Positions 9,362-18,268 of a stretch of 64,000 nt of DNA are shown piece by piece. The position numbers and the translations under genes were made by a program. This DNA is from an uncultured Flavobacterium sp. (GTDB lineage: Bacteria; Bacteroidota; Bacteroidia; Flavobacteriales; Flavobacteriaceae). The stretch's first letter is position 1. Every line of letters starts with the position of its first letter. The DNA lies in contig NZ_OX638201.1 of assembly GCF_951805225.1 (NCBI RefSeq), positions 2,046,001 to 2,110,000 on the forward strand, written 5' to 3'. The notes beneath the pieces are model-generated. The model did no database searches, was not told the origin of the DNA, and was given only the letters and a program-made list of their open reading frames with translations.

Positions 9362-9736
9362 TTATCGTGCTCCTGGTACTCCTTTTCCTCCGGCTAAACC
9401 ATCTTTTCCGTCTTTTCCGTCAAGACCATTCAAGCCTCCTTCTCCGGCAAGACCCATTCTATTCCATTTGTTATTATACCAGTAGTAGTATCCTGGAGTA
9501 ACATCAGATACCGTTTCCGTATTAAAAACCAATAAGCTTTGAGCAGGGTTATTAATTGGAGCAGCAACTGTAGTGCTCGTTAACTTAACATTAGGAATCA
9601 AAACACCTCTATTTGCAGCCTGAATATGCAATTGCGCTGAAGGGTCAGGGTTGTTTGTTCCTATACCTACTTGTGAGTAAGCTGAAAAACTACCTAAACC
9701 TAATACCACAAATAATGGGAGTAATTTATTCTTCAT
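9362..9736 (-). CDS. Secreted protein with short collagen-like tail
   Basis: A 124-residue exported protein. Residues 1-21 are a signal peptide ending AYSQ, followed by VGIGTNNPDPSAQLHIQ, the opening common to secreted flavobacterial tail-fibre-like or cell-surface proteins. A YYYWYNNKWNRM block ends near residue 94. The C-terminus is a run of collagen-like triplets (GLDGKDGKDGLAGGKGVPG) that stops abruptly at about residue 124. Relatives are usually longer after the Gly-X-Y stretch, so this may be a shortened copy; I cannot see the missing part downstream. Function unknown. Confidence 0.75.
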   Translation of the reverse strand: MKNKLLPLFVVLGLGSFSAYSQVGIGTNNPDPSAQLHIQAANRGVLIPNVKLTSTTVAAPINNPAQSLLVFNTETVSDVTPGYYYWYNNKWNRMGLAGEGGLNGLDGKDGKDGLAGGKGVPGAR

Positions 9737-9902
9737 AACTTTAATATTATGGGTTATTATTTATTTTTTTTAACTCTATTAATCTATTTTTCAATTGAAT
9801 ACACAAAAACCAAGTTTATACACCTCAGTTTGAAGATGCAAAGGTCTAGTTAAAGCCAACTTTTTTTGACCTGTAAAAGTTTTTAAACTTATAGATTAAG
9901 AC

Positions 9903-9967
9903 ATTCCTCTTATGTAAGAGGAATTTGATAGTTAAAAGTTTTCACTTTCATATTCAAAGCTTTGAAT
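9903..9967. promoter_or_regulatory. Two palindromes upstream of the collagen-like gene
   Basis: A 10-bp inverted repeat with a 2-bp centre (9903-9924) and a perfect 16-bp palindrome (9952-9967) lie 28 bp apart, about 170-230 bp upstream of the ATG at 9736. They could be protein-binding sites; the first could also be a weak hairpin. Confidence 0.35.
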
Positions 9968-10116
9968 GAAGGAAGAAAAATATGACAGACTAAGTTATTT
10001 AAGGAAATAGGCGCTTTTTCCAGACAAACAAGACTATTGCAAACTAAGATTCAACAACTCTCAATAGACTTTTTGATCAACCAGATAATTCAGAATCTCA
10101 TTATTACTGGTATAAA

Positions 10117-10146
10117 AAAAAGAGAGAACCGCAGTTCTCTCTTTTT
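10117..10146. terminator. Strong bidirectional terminator
   Basis: AAAAAGAGAGAAC (10117-10129) pairs perfectly with GTTCTCTCTTTTT (10134-10146) around a four-base CGCA loop, with A- and T-runs on the two sides. Confidence 0.85.
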
Positions 10147-10258
10147 ACCTAACTAATAACCACTACAATAAAATTTATTTGAATAACATTATTATCACAA
10201 ATCTTTAAAATAATTTATTTTAAAAACAGATTAAATAAACAAATTACGATAAACAAAA

Positions 10259-10284
10259 AAAGAGAGAACCTAAATTCTCTCTTT
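10259..10284 (-). terminator. Terminator of the pectin operon
   Basis: AAAGAGAGAA (10259-10268) pairs with TTCTCTCTTT (10275-10284). Read on the minus strand it ends in a T-run and lies about 195 bp after the CE12 stop codon. It shares its stem with the hairpin at 10117-10146. Confidence 0.75.
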
Positions 10285-10479
10285 CTAAAAAACTAATAAA
10301 ATATTAGAATACTAAGAAATAAAAAAAAACAATTCAACCACTAACCGTTACTTAGTATCAAGAACAAATTTGTGAATTATTACAAACTTTTTTTACTCCT
10401 AAAAATTTTAAAACTAATGAAATAAGACATTACTAAAGAATTAATATCTATAAGTTGAAATTTAATCTGAATATTTAGA

Positions 10480-11223
10480 TTACTTAATACCTTTTTTAAG
10501 TTTTTCTACTGACGGATCCTCTAACAATTTAATTTGATTTATTACAATTTGTGCAATAGATGTCGTTCCTAATAAAGAGAGATGTGTGTCATCGACTTTC
10601 TCCTTATCATAATAAGCATTTTCACCAGCTTTAAAATGCAAGTGCAATTGTTTTGATTTTTCTGGTCCGTAAGATTGTTCCAGTATTTCTGTATAATATT
10701 CTAAATCAATAAAAGGTACTTTATATTCTTGTGCTACCAATCTGGTTTCTAAAGGATAATCTCCATGCGTGGGCACTAATACACCTTTTTCATTAAAATT
10801 TCGTCTGGCGATAGATGTGAATAATATTGGGATTGCACCTTTCTCACGACTTTCTTTTACAAACCGAATTAAATTATACCTATATATAGTATGTGGATTT
10901 GTATAACGGGTTGAATCTTCTATTTTTTCATCATTATGGCCAAATTCAATAAAAACATAATCCCCTTTTTTTAACTTCTTATAAATAGAATCCCAGCGCT
11001 TTTCATTAATAAAACTTTTCGTGCTTCTGCCATTTACAGCTTTATTTTCTACTATTACATTATCTTTAAAGAATGGCTGTAATACTTGCGCCCAACCATG
11101 TTCCGGATTTTTGTCAGGATCTTTTTTGTTTGCCATTGTAGAATCACCTATAGTATATAAGGTAGTTTTTTGAGCAAAACTAGTTGTTGTGATTAATAAA
11201 AGGATTATTATGTAGTATTTCAT
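10480..11223 (-). CDS. Rhamnogalacturonan acetylesterase-like CE12 (SGNH hydrolase)
   Basis: A 247-residue secreted esterase that removes acetyl groups from pectin (rhamnogalacturonan or homogalacturonan). Signal peptide 1-18 ends SFAQ. SGNH blocks are clear: I: GDST at 26-29 with nucleophile Ser28; II: NGRST with Gly65; III: GHND at 95-98; V: DDTH at 211-214 with the Asp/His of the triad. Length fits CE12. It is the last gene of the minus-strand pectin operon, 173 bp after GH28; that spacer carries degraded repeats. Substrate preference is inferred from the locus. Confidence 0.9.
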   Translation of the reverse strand: MKYYIIILLLITTTSFAQKTTLYTIGDSTMANKKDPDKNPEHGWAQVLQPFFKDNVIVENKAVNGRSTKSFINEKRWDSIYKKLKKGDYVFIEFGHNDEKIEDSTRYTNPHTIYRYNLIRFVKESREKGAIPILFTSIARRNFNEKGVLVPTHGDYPLETRLVAQEYKVPFIDLEYYTEILEQSYGPEKSKQLHLHFKAGENAYYDKEKVDDTHLSLLGTTSIAQIVINQIKLLEDPSVEKLKKGIK

Positions 11224-11228
11224 ATTTT

Positions 11229-11395
11229 ATTAATTGGTGATTAATGGCACGCGGATTTTACGGATTTAGACGGATTTTTACTGGTGCATTTATTCTTTAT
11301 CAAGTTTTCGTGTTCTAACAATAGACGCACTGCTTTGCGCCTCTACGGAAAATCTTTGCGCCTTTGTTCCTCTGTCCCTTTGAGCCTCAAAAAAA
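11229..11395. repeat. Degraded dispersed repeats between GH28 and CE12
   Basis: The left part (11239-11280) is rich in ACGGATTT units of the AATCCGTTTAATCTGCG family. The right part (11325-11395) is rich in CTTTGCGCCT units, as in the element at 46309-46362. No gene fits here. Confidence 0.5.
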
Positions 11396-11396
11396 A

Positions 11397-12746
11397 CTAT
11401 TTTGCAGCCGAAGGAACCGTTGCTTTATCTCCAATAAAAACTTCATTCAATATTACATTTTCAGCATTTTGACTTGAAATTGCATTTTTTGCCCATTTGA
11501 TGTCTATATTGTTTAGAGTAATATTGCGTACTTTTTTATCCGGAAATCCCTGAATTACAATTCCTGATTGGGTTGCTTTATTGCATGTAATATTTGAAAA
11601 ATAAATATTTGATATTTCCGATTGAAAACCGCTTCCTTCACCATGATAATTTGCTGTGATATACAAACAATCTTCTACAGTATCAAGATCAATATTTCGA
11701 ACAAATATATTTTTAATAAAACCTCCTCTGTCGGCATTGGTTTTTAAATAAATTCCTCTTTTTAAGTAACCAACCGTTTTACAATTTTCAACAAAAACGT
11801 TTTGAACTCCTGCTGACATTTCGCTTCCGATAACGACGCCATGAAGTCCTTTGAAATTACAATTTCGAATCACAATATTCTCACTCGGTGTTGCCGAGTT
11901 TGCTCTTCCTTCATGATCTCTTCCTGCTTTTATGGCAACGTTGTCATCTCCGTTATCGAAAGTTACATTTTCGATTAAAACATCTTTCGAATATTCGGGA
12001 TCGATACCATCATTGTTATAATTTAATGATTTATAACGTACTCCTCGAACGATAATACTTTGTGATTTTAATAAATGTAGACACCAAAAAGGCGAGTTTT
12101 CAATCCTTATATTTTCGACTAAAATATTTTTACAATTGAAAAACTGAATCATTTGCGGGCGCAAAAAATAACCTTCACCAAACTTTCTGTCTTTTAATGA
12201 TGCATTATTATGATTCATTTCCCGACTAAGATTTTTACCAACTTCTTCTTTTGCTTTAAAGCTTTTCCAGTTCTTTCCTCCTTCTCCATCAATTGTTCCT
12301 TCACCGCTTATGGCAACATTAGAACATCCGTAAGCATAAATTAACGGACTATAGTTATAAAGCATTGTACCTTCCCAACTCGTTAAAACCATTGGTAAAT
12401 AGTCTTTCGGATTATCGCTAAACTTAATTTTTGCACCTTTTTCAATTCTAAGATTAACATTACTTACAAAATGAATAGGACCATTAATTTTATAAATCCC
12501 TTTTGGAACAATTATAGTTCCGCCATTGTTCTTTTTGCACAACGCCATTGCTTTATCAAAAAAAGCTTTGTTATTAGTAATAGAATCTCCTTTTGCTCCC
12601 AATTTTAAAACATTAATTTGATAAGACGGAATTACCGGAAGCTGAATTCTACTGACAATTGAATCTACTTTAGCCGATGGAAATTCAACATTCTGAGCAA
12701 ATGAAGCCCCAGAAATCAATAGAAAAAAAAGATACTTAATGTTCAT
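11397..12746 (-). CDS. GH28 polygalacturonase-family glycoside hydrolase
   Basis: A 449-residue secreted right-handed beta-helix enzyme hydrolysing galacturonic acid links in pectin. Signal peptide 1-18 ends SFAQ. A pectate-lyase-superfamily N-terminal strand block (KLGAKGDS, 48-55) leads to the catalytic region: NNDGIDPE (244-251), NGDDNVAIK with Asp267/Asp268, GLHGV with His302, and KRGIYLKT with Lys335. These correspond to the four GH28 motifs; the last is YLKT instead of the classic RIK. It is encoded between PL10-CE8 and CE12 in the pectin operon. Exo or endo action cannot be decided from the sequence. Confidence 0.93.
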   Translation of the reverse strand: MNIKYLFFLLISGASFAQNVEFPSAKVDSIVSRIQLPVIPSYQINVLKLGAKGDSITNNKAFFDKAMALCKKNNGGTIIVPKGIYKINGPIHFVSNVNLRIEKGAKIKFSDNPKDYLPMVLTSWEGTMLYNYSPLIYAYGCSNVAISGEGTIDGEGGKNWKSFKAKEEVGKNLSREMNHNNASLKDRKFGEGYFLRPQMIQFFNCKNILVENIRIENSPFWCLHLLKSQSIIVRGVRYKSLNYNNDGIDPEYSKDVLIENVTFDNGDDNVAIKAGRDHEGRANSATPSENIVIRNCNFKGLHGVVIGSEMSAGVQNVFVENCKTVGYLKRGIYLKTNADRGGFIKNIFVRNIDLDTVEDCLYITANYHGEGSGFQSEISNIYFSNITCNKATQSGIVIQGFPDKKVRNITLNNIDIKWAKNAISSQNAENVILNEVFIGDKATVPSAAK

Positions 12747-12757
12747 GTGTGTATGTT

Positions 12758-12873
12758 TTAGCCCACAGGTTTTAACGGATTGAACGGATTTGCACAGATT
12801 TATATTTTAATTATCATTTCAACAAAGAAAAAAATCAGTACAAATCCGTTTAATCTGCATAATCAGCGGGCAA
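12758..12873. repeat. AATCCGTTTAATCTGCG-family repeat
   Basis: Imperfect inverted repeat of ACGGATTGAACGGATTTGC at the left and AAATCCGTTTAATCTGC at the right, filling the spacer between PL10-CE8 and GH28. Related copies are at 19498-19560, 34640-34695 and 42889-43016. Confidence 0.6.
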
Positions 12874-12878
12874 ATTAT

Positions 12879-14888
12879 TTACTTCGAATACCAATTAGAA
12901 ATCGAATCTTTCAATATGTTTTCGATTGTATATTTTTCCGCTTCGTTTTCTTGAAGCTGATGTGACCATGAAACTCTTTTTGCTGGCTGAAAACCTTCGC
13001 CTTTACAATTATATTCTGCATAAAAAGCGCTTTTTTCGGCTTCAGATTTCGACCAATTTTCCCAACCTTCAGGTTTGATATGTTTTCCCATATCGCAATT
13101 GATATAAACTGTTTTAGCATAAATACGCCACGGTCTTCCTAAATAAACTGCTTCTACTAATGGACTTGCAGTAAGTTTGCAATCTTTAAAAACAAATCCA
13201 AAAACAGTATCCTGAGGAGTTGAAGCCGCCGTGATATAGGAATTTTTGAGGCTATGGATTTCACAATTTTCAAATAAAGCTGTCGCACTTCCAAAAATAA
13301 AATCAGTTGTTCCTTCGATATAACATTCTTTGAAATGTTGTTTTGCTTCTTTTCCTGACAAGTACAAAGTATCCTGATTTCCCAGAATATTACAGTTCGA
13401 AATCTGAGTACGATTTCCTGTCAAAGACAATGCAATTGCTTGTCCGTTATCACCAGAAGTATTTTTAATCGTTAAATTTGAAGCCGAAAAATCATCAGCT
13501 TCAACCAAAACTGTATAGGTATAAAAAGTACTATTTCTTCCTGAATTGATTTTCGAAAAATTATCATCAAACTGAATAATAGTTTTCTCCTTGCTTTCTC
13601 CAATTAAAACTAAACGTGTATTCCATTCCGGAATCCGAACTTTTTCATTATAAATTCCGTTTTTTATATAAAGTGTTACTTTTTCATATGGAAATGACGG
13701 ACAAGCATTTATAGCATCCTGAATTTTTGTAAAATCACCAGAACCATCTAAAGCAACCGTAAAAAAATCAACTTTTTTTTTATCCGAAGTTTCTATTGCC
13801 GAAACTTTTATACCGTTTTTGATTGCCCAGGCAGCATATTTTTTAAGGACTTCTTTTGGTGCATCTGTATACCACGAATAACCATTTCTACGTTCCGAAC
13901 CAATTTCAGCCAGAGATTTTTTCTTAATTCCGTCACGATCGCAAAAGAAAGGTTCGTTTGTATCAAGATCCATAAATCTCGCCCATATTGGTGCTGCATT
14001 TTGAGTAACGATCATTTTCTTATCTACAATTTTTCCTGAATCATTCAAAATTCGCTTCTCTTCAAGATTTTTGATTTTAGTTTTTTCGAACCAAATCTGA
14101 GCACTTTTAATCGCAGTAATTATCTCTGGTGAAGGCTTTTCAATCGACATTAAAAGCAACACAATTTTTGCCGATTCATATCCGCTAAGCGAGGCCAGTT
14201 CAAAAGCCCTTGCATTTGCCGGAGCCAAAGTAACCTCATCATGCTGCGCACACCAAACTGTCAATACTCCTTTTTGTTTATATTGTGTTTTTAAGATACA
14301 ATCAATTCCTTTATCAAATGCTTTTTTACTTTTCTCAACAATCTCTTTTGATGGTTTTATGCTATAAAAATCAGTTTCTTCACTTACTTCTTTTAAGACA
14401 TTCAGGATATTAACCATCGAATCGTCATTGTAAGTAATATGTGTGTAATAGCCTTTTTTTAAAGGATAAAACTGAGGCCAGCCACCATTTTTATATTGAG
14501 CTTCTAATAAATAATTAAGCCCTTTTAAAAACGATTCTTTATACCTCTCATCTTTAACCTGCGCATACATTCTGGACATGAAAAGCATTTCCTGACAAGT
14601 CGCTCCATTATCTGTTGTAATCTCATGCAAATCACTTTTTAGTGCTACAAGTTTCTGCTTTTCTGATTCACTAAGTTCATTTTGCATTTGGATATTTTTT
14701 GGCCATCCGCCAATATTTCTTTGATACAGCAAAACATTTTCCGCAATATTTTTGGCTTCTGCCGAACCAAACCAAACAGCATCATTTTTTCGAATAATAT
14801 CAGACCAATTCTTAAACGTATTCTGAGCAATTGACTCAAAACTCACGATTAACAAAAAGAACACTATTGCTTTTTTTAATGGAATCAT
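12879..14888 (-). CDS. Bifunctional PL10 pectate lyase - CE8 pectin methylesterase
   Basis: A 669-residue secreted fusion enzyme. Signal peptide 1-21. The PL10 domain spans about 25-345: RNIGGWPKN, TTDNGATCQEM, NGGWPQFYPL, ITYNDDSMV (DD near the catalytic centre) and a WYTDAPKEVL block. The CE8 domain spans about 372-655: VALDGSGDFTKIQDAI, GNQDTLY, GTTDFIFG with a catalytic Asp, and YLGRPWR with the conserved Arg. The esterase would remove methyl groups so that the lyase can cleave the resulting polygalacturonate by beta-elimination, giving 4,5-unsaturated ends. Both domains look complete. It is inside the pectin operon, 216 bp after GH43. Confidence 0.93.
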   Translation of the reverse strand: MIPLKKAIVFFLLIVSFESIAQNTFKNWSDIIRKNDAVWFGSAEAKNIAENVLLYQRNIGGWPKNIQMQNELSESEKQKLVALKSDLHEITTDNGATCQEMLFMSRMYAQVKDERYKESFLKGLNYLLEAQYKNGGWPQFYPLKKGYYTHITYNDDSMVNILNVLKEVSEETDFYSIKPSKEIVEKSKKAFDKGIDCILKTQYKQKGVLTVWCAQHDEVTLAPANARAFELASLSGYESAKIVLLLMSIEKPSPEIITAIKSAQIWFEKTKIKNLEEKRILNDSGKIVDKKMIVTQNAAPIWARFMDLDTNEPFFCDRDGIKKKSLAEIGSERRNGYSWYTDAPKEVLKKYAAWAIKNGIKVSAIETSDKKKVDFFTVALDGSGDFTKIQDAINACPSFPYEKVTLYIKNGIYNEKVRIPEWNTRLVLIGESKEKTIIQFDDNFSKINSGRNSTFYTYTVLVEADDFSASNLTIKNTSGDNGQAIALSLTGNRTQISNCNILGNQDTLYLSGKEAKQHFKECYIEGTTDFIFGSATALFENCEIHSLKNSYITAASTPQDTVFGFVFKDCKLTASPLVEAVYLGRPWRIYAKTVYINCDMGKHIKPEGWENWSKSEAEKSAFYAEYNCKGEGFQPAKRVSWSHQLQENEAEKYTIENILKDSISNWYSK

Positions 14889-15104
14889 TTTCTTTTAATT
14901 TCTATTTGTCATTTTTATCTTAATGCAAAACCTAAACACTATAATTAGGTCAAAAAATCTATTTTTATAAATTGAATCATTTTAGCCTTGTTAAAATCCT
15001 TTAATTTTACCTACAACACATCAAAGTGTCATTTTTATAAATTCGTTCAAAAAAACACCGTTTAAAGAAGTCGTTTTTTACAAAAACTAATCCTGATTTT
15101 ATTT

Positions 15105-16706
15105 TTAAGCTTTATTTATTTGAAACCAATCTATAGCAACATTACCAGAATCATTTGTTACTTTCTTGCTCAAAGCAAAAAGACCAACTTTTGCGCCAAT
15201 CCATTTTCCTTCTTTCGAAACAAAATCAGATCCTATAGGCTCATACTTCTTATCATCTAAACTATAAAAGAAACTACAAATGCCTCCCTTTTTAATTTTT
15301 ACTCTAAGATAGATTGTATTGATTGAAATTAAAATTGGTGTAGTTTCTGTTTCTAAAACTTTTTTATCGAAAGTTCCTATTTTCTGATTCAGATATAATT
15401 TTCCATTCTCATTTTTAAAATTCAGATAACTATAATCCAAGCCCATTATCAAAAGTCCTGTTGATTCTCCGTTTAATCTTGTATTAAATGTCAGTTTGGT
15501 TGTTACGGTAAATTCTTCAGCTGGGAATTTTTGCAGTAACAAATTTGGAGCTTCAAAAATTTTCTCATCGTCTTTAATTGTCGGTAAACAAAACAAATTC
15601 AAATATCCAAGACTTGTCGGAAAACCCCAATTGATTTGAGAATTCGCTTGCCATTGCCATTGTAATCCTAATTTTGGTTCCTCAAATTCATCTGATGTTG
15701 CAGGTATTTCTATTGGAAATTCCTTGCCTACATTTGGTTTTTTGAATGTAGTAACAGGCTCTCCTATTCCATTTTTATCAAAATCTTGTCCCATAACCGG
15801 CCAATCATTTTCCCATTTCATGGGCTGAAGATGAACGATTCTGCCATATGCACCTTTATCCTGAAAATGAATAAACCAATCTTCTCCAGTTTGTGTTTGT
15901 ACCCAAGCGCCTTGATGTGGGCCATTTATATACGTTTTTCCTTGTTCCAAAACCTTCTTCTTTTCATAAGGACCAAAGACATTTTTTGATCTTAAAATGG
16001 TTTGCCATCCTGTTGCAACTCCGCCAGCGGGAGCAAAAATATAGTAGTAATTGTTTCGCTTATAAAATTTTGGTCCTTCGATAGTTCCTTCGCTTTCGTG
16101 ACCGTCAATTATCATAACCTCATCATTATTCACAACCGTTCCTTCAGCGTTCATAGTACAAACGACTAATAAACTTTTTATCTGGGCGCGGCTTCCCGCA
16201 AAAGCATGAACGAGATAATTTTTTCCATCATCATCCCATAACGGACTCGGATCTATCAAACCTAATCCAGCTTTTACCAAAAGTGGTTCTGACCAAGGTC
16301 CTTCGGCTTTTTTGGTTTTTATCATATAGATTCCAAAATCAGGATCCGGATAATAAATATAAAATTCATTGTTATGAAAAGTAATACTTGGCGCCCAAAC
16401 TCCGTTGCCGTGCTGCACTTTATTATAAGTTTCAAATGGCGGTTGTTTACTAAGTGCATATCCAATAATTTTCCAATTCACCAAATCTCTAGAATGCAAA
16501 ATAGGCAATCCCGGAATGCAATTAAAAGACGACGCCGTCATATAAAAATCATCTCCCACACGAACTACATCAGGATCAGCATAATCTGCATGAATTATAG
16601 GGTTTGTATAAGTTCCGTCTCCATTATCAGGCACCCAAACCTGAGCAAAATTACTTTGCATCAGGAAAAATGAGCATAACAGAAAAAGAACTTTTGTATT
16701 TTTCAT
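15105..16706 (-). CDS. GH43 arabinofuranosidase/xylosidase-type glycoside hydrolase
   Basis: A 533-residue secreted enzyme. Signal peptide 1-21 ends NFAQ. An N-terminal five-bladed propeller (about 28-320) carries the GH43 acids: Asp in HADYADPDV (general base), Asp in LIDPSPLWDDDG, and Glu in SEGTIEGPKFY (general acid). A C-terminal beta-sandwich (about 335-530) has the shape of the GH43_C2 domain (DEFEEPKLGLQWQW, ending VAIDWFQINK). The layout is that of beta-xylosidase/alpha-L-arabinofuranosidase subfamilies; in a pectin locus it probably trims arabinose or xylose side groups. The subfamily is not resolved by eye. Confidence 0.9.
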   Translation of the reverse strand: MKNTKVLFLLCSFFLMQSNFAQVWVPDNGDGTYTNPIIHADYADPDVVRVGDDFYMTASSFNCIPGLPILHSRDLVNWKIIGYALSKQPPFETYNKVQHGNGVWAPSITFHNNEFYIYYPDPDFGIYMIKTKKAEGPWSEPLLVKAGLGLIDPSPLWDDDGKNYLVHAFAGSRAQIKSLLVVCTMNAEGTVVNNDEVMIIDGHESEGTIEGPKFYKRNNYYYIFAPAGGVATGWQTILRSKNVFGPYEKKKVLEQGKTYINGPHQGAWVQTQTGEDWFIHFQDKGAYGRIVHLQPMKWENDWPVMGQDFDKNGIGEPVTTFKKPNVGKEFPIEIPATSDEFEEPKLGLQWQWQANSQINWGFPTSLGYLNLFCLPTIKDDEKIFEAPNLLLQKFPAEEFTVTTKLTFNTRLNGESTGLLIMGLDYSYLNFKNENGKLYLNQKIGTFDKKVLETETTPILISINTIYLRVKIKKGGICSFFYSLDDKKYEPIGSDFVSKEGKWIGAKVGLFALSKKVTNDSGNVAIDWFQINKA

Positions 16707-16737
16707 TGTTATTTTTATATCTATAATGTTTTTTGGG

Positions 16738-16815
16738 AGCTAATCCCGCTATGACAAACTTTGTGGTTTCTATTGCGTTCTTAAACCCGACAGGTTTTAA
16801 AAACCTGTCGGGTTT
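16738..16815. repeat. Composite repeat ending in a 15-bp hairpin
   Basis: Three pieces abut. AGCTAATCCCGCTAT (16738-16752) is the complement of 50060-50074. GACAAACTTTGTGG follows and equals 58675-58688. The last piece is the perfect hairpin AAACCCGACAGGTTT/AAACCTGTCGGGTTT (16783-16797 and 16801-16815). It lies between two operon genes, so it may be a processing or partial termination site. Confidence 0.7.
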
Positions 16816-16836
16816 CTGTTGAGAATAATTTTCAGA

Positions 16837-18057
16837 TTATCTATTCAATTCTAAAGCTGCCAAAATAAAAGGTCCGGTTGCTTTGGGATCGTTATCTTTT
16901 TTTCTTTCCTTAACGTAATATTCATAAGAACCATCTCTGTACGGAGTTCCACCTAAACCTGCAACAGCGCAAGCTTCAGTTAATGTAATTGATCCGTCAG
17001 TATCTACTTTTATCAATTGTTTTGTTAATCCATCAAAGGCTTTATTTGCCAGTTTTTTATATTTTGAAGGCAAATAACCTTTGTTTGCTCCTTTTGCAAA
17101 AGCATAAGCAAACATCGAAGATCCTGATGCTTCAAGATAATTTCCTTCTTTATTTCCTTTGTCCGTTACCTGATACCACAAACCCGATTTATCCTGATAT
17201 TTAGCTAAAGCCTCAGAAACGCTGTTTAGATAACCAACAAGTTCTTTTTGTTTTGGATGCTCTTTCGGGAAATAATCCAGAACATCTACAAGCGCCATAG
17301 CATACCAACCTAGAGCTCTTGACCAGAAGTTTGGCGAAGTTCCCGTTTCTTTGTTTGCCCAAGCCATTTGTTTACTTTCGTCCCAACCATGATACAATAA
17401 TCCTGTTTTAGGATCTGTGGCGTGTTTCTGAATCAATTCAAATTGTTTCGCCACATCATCCAATTGCTTTCCGTTTTCAAAAACCGTTGTATATTCTGCA
17501 TAAAATGGTTCTCCCATATACAAACCGTCTAACCACATTTGGTTTGGATATATCTTTTTATGCCAGAATCCACCGCTTTCTGTTCTTGGTTGTTCTGTCA
17601 ATTGTTTGCGTAACAACTGTAATGCTTTTAGATATTTCTCTTCTTTAGTAGTTTCGTAAATTTTAAAAAGTAAACGACCGGAAACCACCATATCAATATT
17701 ATAATTATCAAGATCGTAACTTTTAATACTTCCGTCATTTTGAACCAAAGCATCAACATATCCTTTAATATATATAGGATATCTTGAATCGGGATTTTTT
17801 TTATACAATTCTTCCATCGAATGCAAAACCAAGCCATGAACATAATCCCATTTTGGATTCTTAGCATCATCAATCATATAGGCTTGAGGATGACGTTTCA
17901 TTATCGTTAAAGCCATTTTATCAGACCATTTCATATCCTTAGAAATAACAATATCCTTACCAGCTGGTTCCTGCGAAGTCACTTTACAACTTGTAAAAGC
18001 CATTGCACAGATCAATAAAACCGATACGAAATAACCTTGTCTTATATTATTTTTCAT
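16837..18057 (-). CDS. GH105 unsaturated rhamnogalacturonyl/galacturonyl hydrolase (lipoprotein)
   Basis: A 406-residue enzyme of the YteR/YesR family, which hydrates and removes the 4,5-unsaturated uronate left by pectate lyases. Residues 1-24 are a lipoprotein signal with lipobox AFTSC (Cys24). The (alpha/alpha)6 barrel has the catalytic Asp177 in MWLDGLYMGEP and the conserved GGFWHK at 162-167. GLGGTPYRDGSYEYYV near the end is also typical. It is close to the next upstream gene (18269-19474), so the two are tandem paralogues. They may differ in substrate or location, since one is a lipoprotein and the other is soluble or periplasmic. Confidence 0.93.
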   Translation of the reverse strand: MKNNIRQGYFVSVLLICAMAFTSCKVTSQEPAGKDIVISKDMKWSDKMALTIMKRHPQAYMIDDAKNPKWDYVHGLVLHSMEELYKKNPDSRYPIYIKGYVDALVQNDGSIKSYDLDNYNIDMVVSGRLLFKIYETTKEEKYLKALQLLRKQLTEQPRTESGGFWHKKIYPNQMWLDGLYMGEPFYAEYTTVFENGKQLDDVAKQFELIQKHATDPKTGLLYHGWDESKQMAWANKETGTSPNFWSRALGWYAMALVDVLDYFPKEHPKQKELVGYLNSVSEALAKYQDKSGLWYQVTDKGNKEGNYLEASGSSMFAYAFAKGANKGYLPSKYKKLANKAFDGLTKQLIKVDTDGSITLTEACAVAGLGGTPYRDGSYEYYVKERKKDNDPKATGPFILAALELNR

Positions 18058-18102
18058 TTTAATTATATTTTTTTCTACTTACCGTTGAACACAATTATTT
18101 CT

Positions 18103-18251
18103 AACACATAGAAAGATAGTTTCCCTAAACTAAAAAAAGGCGTTTCACTTATTTAAATTCATCCCGAGGCTTCGGGACTAACTATGTGTTAGAAACCAGT
18201 TTCTTTTAATGTTCTTTTCAAACAAAGAAAAATCTATGTTTCTATGTGTTT
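18103..18251. repeat. ACACATAGAAA-type long inverted repeat, copy 1
   Basis: The ends AACACATAGAAA and TTTCTATGTGTT are inverted. The interior (CTATGTGTTAGAAAC, GTTTCTTTT) matches copy 2 at 48346-48480. This copy has an extra small CCCGAGGCTTCGGG palindrome. It fills the spacer between the two GH105 genes. Confidence 0.75.
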
Positions 18252-18268
18252 AATTTTTTTTTTAATTT

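Larger units (their letters stand above)
9737..10479. other. 743-bp spacer with palindromes and two terminators
   Basis: No gene found on either strand. It contains the palindrome ATTCCTCTTA-TG-TAAGAGGAAT at 9903-9924, the perfect 16-bp palindrome ATTCAAAGCTTTGAAT at 9952-9967, and two related AGAGAGAA hairpin terminators at 10117-10146 and 10259-10284. The rest is very AT-rich. Confidence 0.65.

Noticed and set aside
13808..13999. Small frame inside the PL10-CE8 gene, one of many similar shadows
   Set aside because: It is an out-of-frame reading of a well-supported enzyme gene.
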